A stretch of DNA of 64,000 nt from the NCBI RefSeq assembly GCF_029714205.1, contig NZ_CP121648.1, forward strand, positions 5,219,001 through 5,283,000, written 5' to 3'. The notes below the pieces were generated by a model. It did no database searches. It was not told the origin of the DNA and worked only from the letters and a program-made list of their open reading frames with translations. Shown here piece after piece: positions 17,499-24,668 of the stretch. Position 1 is the stretch's first letter. Every line of letters begins with the position of its first letter. Origin of the DNA: Methylobacterium sp. CB376 (GTDB lineage Bacteria; Pseudomonadota; Alphaproteobacteria; Rhizobiales; Beijerinckiaceae). The translations under genes were made by a program, and so were the position numbers.

Positions 17499-18506
17499 CG
17501 GTCGCAATCCGGCGCAGGCGACGAGGGGATCGGACCGGTCTCGGCGCGGGCGCTGTGGTACACCGCGCCCGGTCGGGCGGAGCTGCGACGCCAGACATTG
17601 CCCCCTCTCAGCCCCGGCGAGGTCCGGGTTCGCACGGTGTGGACGGCGCTCAGCCGCGGCACCGAGCGCCTCGTCTACGAGGGGCGGGTGCCGGAGCGCG
17701 TCCGCGCGCGGATGCGCGCCCCCGCCCAAGAGGGCGATTTCCCGTTTCCGGTCAAGTACGGCTACTGCGCGGTCGGGCGGGTCATGCCGGACGGCCCTGT
17801 GGTGTTCGCGCTGCAGCCTCATCAGGAGGCCTTCGCGAGCCGCCCCGAATCCCTGGTGCCGCTGCCGCCGGACCTGCCGCCCCGGCGCGCGCTGCTGGCC
17901 GCCAACATGGAGACCGCGCTGAACGGTCTGTGGGATTCGGGGGCGGGGCCGGGCGACCGCGTCGCGGTGGTGGGCGGCGGGCTGGTAGGGCTGCTCGCGG
18001 CCCATCTGGCGGCGGGGCTGCCGGGGGCCGAGGTCACGCTGATCGACCGCGACCCGGCGCGCGCCGGCCTCGCGCGGCATCTCGGCCTCCCCTTCCGCCT
18101 CCCGGCCGAGGCGCCGGGCGAGGCCGACGTGGTGATCCACGCCAGCGCCGCGGCGGAGGGCCTCGCACTCGCCCTCGACCTCGCGGGCGAGGAGGCCTGC
18201 GTGACCGAACTCAGCTGGTACGGCGACGGCGAGGTCGCGGTCCCCCTCGGCGCGGCCTTCCACCCGCGCCGCCTGCGGCTGGTGTCGAGCCAGGTCGGGC
18301 AGGTGCCGCCCGCCCGCCGCCCGCGCTGGGACCGCCGCCGCCGCCTGCTGAAAGCCCTCGACCTCCTGCGCGACCCGCGCCTCGACGCGCTGATCACCGA
18401 GGAGGTCGCCTTCGAGGCCCTGCCGGCCGCCCTGCCCCGGCTGCTCGCCCGCGACGCCCCGGGCGTCTGCACCGCCATCCGCTACCAACCCGCCGAGATC
18501 GCCTGA
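17490..18506 (+). CDS. MDR-family dehydrogenase, BchC/COG1063-like, first gene of a pterin-type cluster
   Basis: 338 residues from GTG 17490 with GGGGAG 5 bases upstream. Medium-chain dehydrogenase/reductase: an N-terminal GroES-like part (LPPLSPGEVRVRTVWTALSRGTERLVYEG) and a Rossmann domain with VAVVGGGLVGLLAAHLAAG. The N-terminal SRGTE and the FPFPVKYGYCAVGRV stretch are those of the BchC-like branch, which lacks the structural-zinc cysteine cluster; I see no such cluster. It probably reduces or oxidises a ring-linked side chain with NAD(P)H. Its stop overlaps the ATG of the PTPS-like gene, and four genes overlap in series, so it acts in the same pathway. Confidence 0.82.
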   Translation: MPHRSQSGAGDEGIGPVSARALWYTAPGRAELRRQTLPPLSPGEVRVRTVWTALSRGTERLVYEGRVPERVRARMRAPAQEGDFPFPVKYGYCAVGRVMPDGPVVFALQPHQEAFASRPESLVPLPPDLPPRRALLAANMETALNGLWDSGAGPGDRVAVVGGGLVGLLAAHLAAGLPGAEVTLIDRDPARAGLARHLGLPFRLPAEAPGEADVVIHASAAAEGLALALDLAGEEACVTELSWYGDGEVAVPLGAAFHPRRLRLVSSQVGQVPPARRPRWDRRRRLLKALDLLRDPRLDALITEEVAFEALPAALPRLLARDAPGVCTAIRYQPAEIA

Positions 18507-18910
18507 TGTACGCCGTCGAAGTCCGCGACCACGTGATGATCGCCCACAGCTTCCGGGGCGAGCTGTTCGGGCCCGCCCAGGCGCTGCACGGGGCGACCTT
18601 CGTGGTCGACGTGGCCTTCTTCCGCGAGGCCCTGAGCCCGGACGGGGTCGTGGTCGATATCGGCCGGGCGGGCGAGACCCTGCGGCGGATCCTGGCGCCG
18701 CTCAACTACCGCAACCTCGACGACCTGCCCGCCTTCGCGGGCCGCAACACGACGACCGAGTTCCTGGCCGGCCACATCCACGCCGCCATGGCCGCGGCGG
18801 TGCGGGCCGGGGAGGTCGGGCCCGGCGCCGAGGGGGTCGCGCGCCTGCGCGTGACGCTCCACGAATCGCACGTCGCCCGGGCCTGGTTCGAAGGACCGCT
18901 CGCGCCGTGA
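18506..18910 (+). CDS. 6-pyruvoyl-tetrahydropterin synthase / QueD-like protein with altered metal site
   Basis: 134 residues. PTPS/QueD (T-fold) family: MIAHSF at 11-16, LHGATF at 27-32, the central LNYRNLDDLPAF and NTTTEFLAGHIH segments, and the C-terminal LHESHVARAWFEG with conserved Glu/His. QueD normally binds zinc through three His, two in HGH, and uses a Cys four residues before. Here the site reads H14, H28, A30 and residue 24 is Ala, so one zinc ligand and the catalytic Cys are absent. Substrate likely a dihydroneopterin-type compound, but the reaction may differ from both PTPS and QueD. ATG overlaps the preceding TGA by one base, and its end overlaps the glycosyltransferase start (GTGA). 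Confidence 0.85.
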   Translation: MYAVEVRDHVMIAHSFRGELFGPAQALHGATFVVDVAFFREALSPDGVVVDIGRAGETLRRILAPLNYRNLDDLPAFAGRNTTTEFLAGHIHAAMAAAVRAGEVGPGAEGVARLRVTLHESHVARAWFEGPLAP

Positions 18911-19959
18911 GCGACGCCTTCCTCGCCGTCCCGGGCGACCTCGCCGCGCCGACCGGGGGCTACGCCTATGCGCGCCGCCTGCTCGCGGCGCTCCCGGGCC
19001 AGGGGCTGCGCGCGTCGCACCTCGCCCTGCCGGGCGGGTTCCCGATGCCCACGGACGAGGATCTCGCGGCGACGCGGGCGGCCTTCGCCGCCCTGCCGCC
19101 CGGCCCTCCCCTGATGGTCGACGGCCTCGCCTACGGGGCGCTTCCCGCCGAGGCGATCCGGGCGGCCGGCGACCGGCCCCTCGTCGCCCTCGTGCACCAC
19201 CCGCTCTGCCTGGAGGAGGGCCTGTCCGACGAGGCGGCGGCCCGGCTGCGCGCGCGCGAGCGCGCCGCCCTTGGGCTCGCGCACCGCGTGGTCACGACGA
19301 GCGGCACGACGCGCGACCTGCTGGTGCGCGACTTCGGGGTGGCGGCGGGGCGAATCACCGTGGCGGAGCCCGGCACCGATCCGGCGCCTCCCAATCCGGT
19401 CCGGCCCGGCCCGGCGGTCTCGCTCCTCGCGGTCGGGACCCTGATCCCGCGCAAGGGTTACGCGGTGCTGATCGAGGCGCTGGCGCCCCTGCGCGGTCTC
19501 GACTGGACGCTCGCCGTCGCGGGCGCCCTCGACCGCGACCCCGCCTGCGCCGCGGCGGTGCGGGAGGCTGCGGCGGCGGCGGGCCTGGGCGGGAGGGTGC
19601 GCTTCCTCGGGGCGGTCGACCCCGTCCGGCTCGACCGGCTCTACGCCGAGGCCGACCTCCTCGTCTCGGCCTCCCTGTTCGAGGGCTACGGGATGGCCCT
19701 GGCCGAGGGGCTCGCCCGCGGCCTGCCGATCATCGCCACCACGGGGGGCGCCGCCGCCGCGACCGTGCCGGACGCGGCCGGGCTCAAGGTGCCGCCGGGC
19801 GACGCGCCGGCCCTGCGCGAGGCCCTGCGCGGCCTGGTCACCGATCCCGACCGCCGCCGCGCGGCGGCCTGCGCCTCCCGGGCGGCCGGCCTCGCCCTGC
19901 CGCGCTGGGAGGACACTGCCGCGCGGGTCGCGTCCTGCTTGAGGGAGGCCGGGAGATGA
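18907..19959 (+). CDS. glycosyltransferase family 4
   Basis: 350-residue GT-B retaining glycosyltransferase. N-terminal domain with GGYAYARRLLAAL, C-terminal nucleotide-sugar domain with LLAVGTLIPRKGYAVLIEAL, VRFLGAVDPVRLDRLYAEADLLVSAS and the E-x7-E motif FEGYGMALAEGLARGLPIIAT. No signal or membrane segment; cytoplasmic. GTG start overlaps the PTPS-like stop by 4 bases and the end overlaps the methyltransferase ATG by 4 bases. In this setting a small aromatic acceptor such as a pterin is more likely than a lipid-linked sugar; that is inference from context. Confidence 0.87.
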   Translation: MSDAFLAVPGDLAAPTGGYAYARRLLAALPGQGLRASHLALPGGFPMPTDEDLAATRAAFAALPPGPPLMVDGLAYGALPAEAIRAAGDRPLVALVHHPLCLEEGLSDEAAARLRARERAALGLAHRVVTTSGTTRDLLVRDFGVAAGRITVAEPGTDPAPPNPVRPGPAVSLLAVGTLIPRKGYAVLIEALAPLRGLDWTLAVAGALDRDPACAAAVREAAAAAGLGGRVRFLGAVDPVRLDRLYAEADLLVSASLFEGYGMALAEGLARGLPIIATTGGAAAATVPDAAGLKVPPGDAPALREALRGLVTDPDRRRAAACASRAAGLALPRWEDTAARVASCLREAGR

Positions 19960-20804
19960 GCGGGTTCAGCCCCGCATGGCTGGCCCTGCGCGAGCCCGCC
20001 GACCACGCCGCCCGGGATCGCGACCTCGCCGCGGCGCTCGGGCGGGCGATGGCGGCGCGCGGCGAGAGCGTGCGCGTCCTCGATCTCGGCTGCGGCACCG
20101 GCTCGAACCTGCGCGCGCTCGCGGGGCTGCTGCCGGCCCGCCAGGACTGGCTCCTCGTCGACCACGATCCCGCGCTCCTCGGCGCCGCCCGGGCGGCCCT
20201 GATCGCCTTCGCGGACCGGGCGGAGGCGCGGGGCGACGACCTCCTCCTCTCCGTGGCCGGGCGGGCGCTCAGCGTCGCGTTCCGCCGCGCGGACCTCGCG
20301 GACGGCCTCGTCCCGCTCCTCGCCCCGGCGGCGCCGCCCGACCTCGTGACCGCGGCCGCCCTGTTCGACCTCGTCTCCGAACCCTGGATCGCGGCGGCTT
20401 CGGACGCGGTGGCGCGGGCGGGCGCCCTGTTCTACACCGCGCTCACCTTCGACGGCGCCGAAAGCTGGACCCCGCCCCATCCGGACGACGCGGCGATCCA
20501 CGCCGCCTTCCTGGCCCATCAGGACCGGGACAAGGGGTTCGGCCCCGCCGCGGGACCGCGGGCGACGCGGGCGCTGGAGGCCGCCTTCCTGGCCCGCGGC
20601 TACGCGGTCGCGCAGGCCGAGAGCCCGTGGCGGGTCGGCGCCGGCCCCCTGCGGGACGCGCTCGCCGCCGGCAAGGCGGCGGCGGCGACGGAGACCGGGC
20701 TCGTCCCGGCCGAGCGGGTGGCCGCGTGGCGCGCCGCCCGGGCCGGCCGCGCGGGCGAGGCGGTGATCGGACATCGCGACCTGCTGGCCCTGCCGCCCGG
20801 GTGA
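19956..20804 (+). CDS. class I SAM-dependent methyltransferase
   Basis: 282 residues. Rossmann-type methyltransferase with motif I VLDLGCGTGSNLRAL (41-55), acidic loop LLVDHDPALL, and the LVTAAALFDLVSEPWI motif IV region. The C-terminal third (HQDRDKGFGPAAG, VGAGPLRDALAAG) is family-specific and not recognised. Last gene of the four-gene overlapping set, so it probably methylates the same small molecule made by the dehydrogenase, PTPS-like protein and glycosyltransferase. It ends 25 bases before the convergent anti-sigma gene. Confidence 0.85.
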   Translation: MSGFSPAWLALREPADHAARDRDLAAALGRAMAARGESVRVLDLGCGTGSNLRALAGLLPARQDWLLVDHDPALLGAARAALIAFADRAEARGDDLLLSVAGRALSVAFRRADLADGLVPLLAPAAPPDLVTAAALFDLVSEPWIAAASDAVARAGALFYTALTFDGAESWTPPHPDDAAIHAAFLAHQDRDKGFGPAAGPRATRALEAAFLARGYAVAQAESPWRVGAGPLRDALAAGKAAAATETGLVPAERVAAWRAARAGRAGEAVIGHRDLLALPPG

Positions 20805-20829
20805 GCAGCGCACGCCGCGCCGAGCCGCC

Positions 20830-21591
20830 TCAGCGCGGCGCGCGGGCCGCGAAATCCTGCTCGAATTCCTGCAGCTCGGTGGGGTTGAGGTCGGAGACGG
20901 CCCAGAAGGTCAGCCCGGCCTGCGACCAGTGCAGCAGGCCGTAGCCCTCCCGCGCGCTGCCGGCGGACCAGCCGCCGCTGCCCGGCCAGACGAACAGGTT
21001 GATGACGTGCCCGCGCCGCCGGTAGACCAGGGCCGCCACGACCCGGCCGCCGACATAGTCGAGGCGCCCGCCGACCAGGTCGAAGCCGCGATCCGACAGG
21101 TCGACGACCGGCGGCGCGAAGTCGAGCCTGCCGGAGAACCACGGCTTCACGGTGTGCTGGTCGCTGGACGGGACGTCCGTGAGGTGGTTCGCGAGGAGCG
21201 AGCGGACATGGCCGGAGACGAGGTCGTCGCGCAGGGCCCCGTTCCGGTCGAGGCCGAGCGGCAGGAATGCGACCGCGAGGCTCGCCGCCAGGGCCAGGGC
21301 GGCCGGGGCGAGCAGCCGGCGCAGCGGCCGCGCCGGGGACCGGGCGGCCTCCTCCGCGTCGAGGGCCGCCGCCACGCGCCGCCGCAAGGCCGCCGGGGCG
21401 GAATGGCGCACCCCGTCGCGGCGGCGCAGGTCGCGCTCCTCCCGCAATCGCCCGTACGCCGCGCGGCAGGCCGGGCAGGACTCGAGATGCGCCTCCAGCC
21501 CGAGCGCGTGGGCGGCGTCGAGCTCCCCGTCGAGGAGCCCGTGGAGCAGCAGCGCGCGGTCGCGGCAGGGATCGGGACGGGGCGCGCTCAT
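20830..21591 (-). CDS. anti-sigma factor with zinc-finger (zf-HC2) domain
   Basis: 253 residues. N-terminal anti-sigma zinc domain with H35-x3-C39-x2-C42 (LEAHLESCPACRAAYG), a single membrane helix around LLAPAALALAASLAVAFLPLG (about 90-112), and a periplasmic domain of about 140 residues with VVDLSDRGFDLVGGRLDYVGGRVVAALVYRRRGHVINLFVWP. This resembles anti-sigma factors paired with alphaproteobacterial ECF factors. Its ATG overlaps the sigma gene stop by 4 bases (ATGA), so it is the cognate anti-sigma factor. Confidence 0.92.
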   Translation of the reverse strand: MSAPRPDPCRDRALLLHGLLDGELDAAHALGLEAHLESCPACRAAYGRLREERDLRRRDGVRHSAPAALRRRVAAALDAEEAARSPARPLRRLLAPAALALAASLAVAFLPLGLDRNGALRDDLVSGHVRSLLANHLTDVPSSDQHTVKPWFSGRLDFAPPVVDLSDRGFDLVGGRLDYVGGRVVAALVYRRRGHVINLFVWPGSGGWSAGSAREGYGLLHWSQAGLTFWAVSDLNPTELQEFEQDFAARAPR

Positions 21592-22142
21592 GGCGTTTCG
21601 TGCTCCTTGGGGACGGGCAGGGATTCCTCCCCGAAGCGGCGGCGCCAGGCGGCGCCGAACAGGGCCCGCGCCCGGGCGAGGCGCGACATCACCGTGCCGA
21701 CCGGCACGCCCGTCACCGCCGCGACGTCGCGGTAGGACAGATCCTCCAGCTCGCGCAGGACGAGCGTCTCCCGGAACGGCTCCGGCAGGGCCGCCACCAG
21801 GGCGCGCACGGCGGCGATCTCGTCGCCCCGGGCGAGGGACGCCTCGGGCGTCTCGGCCTCCCGGTCCCAGGGGTCCTCGGGGCCGCCCTCCTCCGCCGCG
21901 CCGGCGGCCGCCCGGGGGCGCGCCGCCGCCCAGCTCCGGGCGCAGTTGCGGACGATGGCGAGGAGCCACGCCCGGGCGTCGCCGCCCCGGAAGCCGTCGA
22001 AGCCGCGGAAGGCCCGCAGCATCGCCTCCTGCACGATGTCCTCGGCCGCATCCGCGTCCCGGGCGAGGAAGCGCGCGAGGCTGTAGGCCGCGTCGAGATG
22101 CGGCAGCACGGTCGCGTCGAAGAGAGCCCTCGCCCGGATCAT
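21588..22142 (-). CDS. ECF sigma-70 family sigma factor
   Basis: 184 residues. Region 2 (about 14-80) with DAAEDIVQEAMLRAFRGFDGF and ARAWLLAIVRN, region 4 (about 120-172) with LPEPFRETLVLRELEDLSYRDVAAVTGVPVGTVMSRLARARALF. An acidic linker of about 30 residues joins them. Transcribed with a metallophosphoesterase, a cupredoxin and a small membrane protein upstream and with its anti-sigma downstream. A GGGAATAAA element in front of the first gene is a candidate -35 for autoregulation. The inducing signal is unknown; copper or periplasmic redox stress is suggested by the cupredoxin. Confidence 0.93.
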   Translation of the reverse strand: MIRARALFDATVLPHLDAAYSLARFLARDADAAEDIVQEAMLRAFRGFDGFRGGDARAWLLAIVRNCARSWAAARPRAAAGAAEEGGPEDPWDREAETPEASLARGDEIAAVRALVAALPEPFRETLVLRELEDLSYRDVAAVTGVPVGTVMSRLARARALFGAAWRRRFGEESLPVPKEHETP

Positions 22143-22148
22143 CGGCGC

Positions 22149-22304
22149 TCACCGGGCGGCGAGCGCGGGCCGGGCGGGAGCCGGCACCTCGACGGGGATC
22201 CGCGCCGGCAGCGCCGCCAGCCCCATCAGCAGGCCGGCGAAGAGCGCGAGGCCGGCCAGCGGGTCGCGCCAGGAGCAGGCGTGATCCTGCGGATCATAGG
22301 GCAT
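22149..22304 (-). CDS. 51-residue single-pass membrane protein in the ECF operon
   Basis: ATG 22304 is preceded by GGGAGG (about 22312-22317) and the frame ends with TGA at 22149, 6 bases before the sigma-factor ATG. The protein has a short polar N-terminus with Asp, His and Cys (residues 5-10), one membrane helix (LAGLALFAGLLMGLAALPA, about 16-34) and a Pro/Ala tail. It is too short for most gene finders. I do not recognise a family. Its position between cupredoxin and sigma gene suggests a role in the same response, perhaps in sensing or anchoring. Confidence 0.65.
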   Translation of the reverse strand: MPYDPQDHACSWRDPLAGLALFAGLLMGLAALPARIPVEVPAPARPALAAR

Positions 22305-22338
22305 CGCGCGACCTCCCGGGCCGGAGCCGGATCCGGGC

Positions 22339-22383
22339 CCTCATGGCGAGGGCCCTCATGGCGAGAATCCTCATGGCGAGGCC
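22339..22383. repeat. three tandem 15-bp repeats at the cupredoxin 3' end
   Basis: CCTCATGGCGAG plus three variable bases occurs at 22339-22353, 22354-22368 and 22369-22383. The unit spans the cupredoxin stop codon (TGA at 22371-22373). On the coding strand each unit reads CTCGCCATGAGG, so ATGA stop-start combinations are repeated. This looks like slippage. Confidence 0.75.
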
Positions 22384-22721
22384 TCCGCGGAGGCCCGGAT
22401 CTCGATCACGCCCACCATATGCGGATGCAGGGCGCAGAAGTACCGGACTTGCCCCGGGCGCTCGAAGCGGGCCGCGAAGCGCTCGTCCGTGTCGAGGGCG
22501 GGCGAGTGGAAGGAGCCATCCTCCGCCGCCACGACGTGGGGGATGTCGTCCGCGTTGGTCCAGGTCACCACGCTGCCGGGCGCCACGACCAGCAGGGCGG
22601 GCGAGAACACGAAGTTCTCGATGCGCACGGAGGCGGCGGCCGCCCGGGCGGGGCCGAGGGCCGCGAGGAGCGGGAGCGCCAGGACGGCGCGGCGGGACGG
22701 CGCCGGGAGGGAGGTCGGCAT
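22371..22721 (-). CDS. exported cupredoxin (plastocyanin/azurin-like)
   Basis: 116 residues. Twin-arginine-like signal SRRAVLALPLLAALGPARA, then a single cupredoxin domain: ENFVFSPALLVVAPGSVVTWTNADDIPHVV gives ligand H62, and RYFCALHPHMVGVIEI gives C96, H99 and M102, a complete type-1 copper site. Periplasmic electron carrier or copper-binding protein. It lies 10 bases after the metallophosphoesterase stop and upstream of the small membrane protein and sigma factor, all on one strand. Confidence 0.92.
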   Translation of the reverse strand: MPTSLPAPSRRAVLALPLLAALGPARAAAASVRIENFVFSPALLVVAPGSVVTWTNADDIPHVVAAEDGSFHSPALDTDERFAARFERPGQVRYFCALHPHMVGVIEIRASAEASP

Positions 22722-22731
22722 CGCGCGCTCC

Positions 22732-23691
22732 TCAGGCGGTCAGCGGCGCGTCGAGGATGGCGAGCGGGCCCGCCCCCGGCACGAAGGAGACGCTGGCGAT
22801 GCCGAGGTGGCGGCGCAGCTCGCCCGGCGGCAGCCTCATCGGCCCCGGCGAGGGCGCGGCGCCGGGTGCGGGCTGCGGGAAGGCCGTCGAGCGCGCGGTG
22901 TGGAAGGCGACCGTCCCCTCGACCTTTTGCATCACCTGGTGGATGTGCCCGTTCAGCACGGTCACCGAGCCGAAGCGGCGCAGCAGCGCGAGCGCCCGCG
23001 CGCCGTCCTCGGTGCCCCAACCCCACTCGGGATAGACGCTCCAGAGCGGGATATGGGCGAAGACCACGATCGGGGTCGAGGAGGACAATCCGGCGAGGTC
23101 GGCTTCGAGCCAGGCGAGCTGCTCGGCCCCGAGCGTGCCGAGCCCGCCCGCCCTGAGGTCGACCACGTTGACGAGGCCGACGAAGTGGAGGCCGCCCTGG
23201 TCGAAGCTGAACCAGCCGGCACCCCGCGTCCCCCGCCCGTAGCGCGCCAGATAGGCGCGGCCTCGCCCCTCATCGAGGATGTCGTGCTCGCCGGGCACGA
23301 AGACGAGCGGCAGGCCGGTCTCGCGCAGGATCTGGTCCGCGTCGTCGAACTCCCCCTCCCGCGACAGGTGGCTGATGTCGCCGGTGTGCAGGATGAAGGC
23401 CGGCTTCTCCGGCAGGGCGCGGATCCGCGCCACGGCCTCGCGCAGGGTCAGGCGCGCGTCGGGATTGGCCGCCTTGTCGAAGCCGACATGGCTGTCGCTG
23501 ATCTGCAGGAAGCGCAGGCCTCCCTCCGGGTCCGCGGCGCGCGCCGCACCGAGGCCGACCGCCCGCGGCAGGCCGCCGCCCGCGCTCCAGAGAAGGCCGG
23601 TCCCGGCCCAGGTCATGCACTCCAGGAAGCCGCGCCGGTCGATGCCGTCCGCGTCCCGTCCCGCCTCGCCACGCCCGCCGTTCCGCGCCAT
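22732..23691 (-). CDS. exported metallophosphoesterase
   Basis: 319 residues from ATG 23691, chosen because GAGGAGG stands 5 bases upstream (a longer frame from 23712 is open). Tat-type signal IDRRGFLECMTWAGTGLLW near residues 18-36. Calcineurin-like metal site: QISDSHVG, HTGDISH, PGEHD (where GNHD/E is usual), AHIPLW and LNGHIHQ. The Asn of GNH is replaced by Glu, which may alter activity. Periplasmic phosphoesterase of unknown substrate. First gene of the ECF operon, divergent from the molybdenum hydroxylase genes. Confidence 0.9.
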   Translation of the reverse strand: MARNGGRGEAGRDADGIDRRGFLECMTWAGTGLLWSAGGGLPRAVGLGAARAADPEGGLRFLQISDSHVGFDKAANPDARLTLREAVARIRALPEKPAFILHTGDISHLSREGEFDDADQILRETGLPLVFVPGEHDILDEGRGRAYLARYGRGTRGAGWFSFDQGGLHFVGLVNVVDLRAGGLGTLGAEQLAWLEADLAGLSSSTPIVVFAHIPLWSVYPEWGWGTEDGARALALLRRFGSVTVLNGHIHQVMQKVEGTVAFHTARSTAFPQPAPGAAPSPGPMRLPPGELRRHLGIASVSFVPGAGPLAILDAPLTA

Positions 23692-23732
23692 GGTGACCTC
23701 CTCGCGGGGCATCCTCGCGCCCCACCCGTCCA

Positions 23733-23759
23733 GACCCGGGCCGGCGCGGATTTATTCCC
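23733..23759 (-). promoter_or_regulatory. candidate ECF-type promoter of the metallophosphoesterase-sigma operon
   Basis: Reading on the minus strand, GGGAATAAA (23759-23751) followed after 15 bases by GTC (23735-23733). The spacing fits ECF promoters and it is the only AT-rich element in the 149-base divergent region. Assignment to this sigma factor is inference. Confidence 0.4.
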
Positions 23760-23840
23760 GGCGCCTCGCGGAAGCTGGACGGATTCTTGCCTCGGCGGCT
23801 TCCTGCGGCCAGGGCAGCGCGGGAGGGGACGGGAGCGCGG

Positions 23841-24668
23841 ATGGACCTCAACACGATCACCGCTCATCTGACGCCGCGCGGGCGGGAGGATCTGGCCGCG
23901 TGGCGGCCGGGCGACGCGTGGCTCGCGGGCGGGACCTGGCTGTTCTCCGAGCCGCAGCCTGGCGTGACGCGGCTCATCGACCTCGCGCGGCTCGGCTGGC
24001 CGCCCCTCGAAATCGACGCGGAGGGCATGCGGATCGGCGCGACCTGCACCATCGCGCGCCTCGACCGCGCGGAATGCCCCGCCGCCTGGATCGCGGCGCC
24101 GCTGATCGGCCAATGCTGCCGGGCGCTGCTCGGCTCCTTCAAGATCTGGACCATGGCCACGGTCGGCGGCAACCTCTGCATGGCCCTGCCGGCCGGCCCG
24201 ATGATCGCGCTCACCGCCGCCCTCGACGGCACCTGCCTGATCTGGCAGCGCGACGGCGGCGAGCGGCGGCTGCCCGTGACCGAGTTCGTGCGCGGCCCGC
24301 AGGAGACCGCCCTGCAGCCCGGCGAGGTGCTGCGCCGGATCGACCTGCCGGCCGAGGCGCTGCGGCGGCGCGCCGCCTTCCGGCGGATCTCGCTCAGCCC
24401 GAACGGGCGCTCGGGCGCGCTGCTGATCGGCACGCGGGACGCGGCGGGCGCCCTGGCCCTGACCGTCACGGCCTCGACCCGCCGCCCGGTGCGGATCGCC
24501 TTCCCGGCCCTGCCCGCTGCCGGCGCGCTGGCCGCGGCGCTCGCCGACGCGATCCCGCCGGGCCTCACCCACGACGACGTCCACGGCGCGCCGGAATGGC
24601 GCCGGCAGGTCACCCTCCTCCTCGCCGAGGAGATCCGGCAGGAGCTCGACGGAGACGCGTGCGGATGA
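23841..24668 (+). CDS. molybdenum hydroxylase FAD-binding subunit (CoxM-like)
   Basis: 275 residues, FAD-binding domain of the xanthine dehydrogenase/CO dehydrogenase medium subunit: WLAGGTWLFSEPQPGVTRLIDLARLG in the first FAD segment and ATVGGNLCMALPAGPMIALTAALDG in the second (the usual TIGGN reads TVGGN). The C-terminal CO-dehydrogenase flavoprotein domain is short. It transfers electrons from the 2Fe-2S centres to the acceptor. ATG 23841 follows GGGAG; its stop overlaps the next gene's ATG (ATGA). Confidence 0.88.
   Translation: MDLNTITAHLTPRGREDLAAWRPGDAWLAGGTWLFSEPQPGVTRLIDLARLGWPPLEIDAEGMRIGATCTIARLDRAECPAAWIAAPLIGQCCRALLGSFKIWTMATVGGNLCMALPAGPMIALTAALDGTCLIWQRDGGERRLPVTEFVRGPQETALQPGEVLRRIDLPAEALRRRAAFRRISLSPNGRSGALLIGTRDAAGALALTVTASTRRPVRIAFPALPAAGALAAALADAIPPGLTHDDVHGAPEWRRQVTLLLAEEIRQELDGDACG

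Noticed and set aside
22294..22374. 26-codon minus-strand frame overlapping the cupredoxin stop
   Set aside because: Made by the tandem 15-bp repeat; Arg/Leu-rich, no ribosome site of its own, and overlaps the better-supported 51-codon gene.
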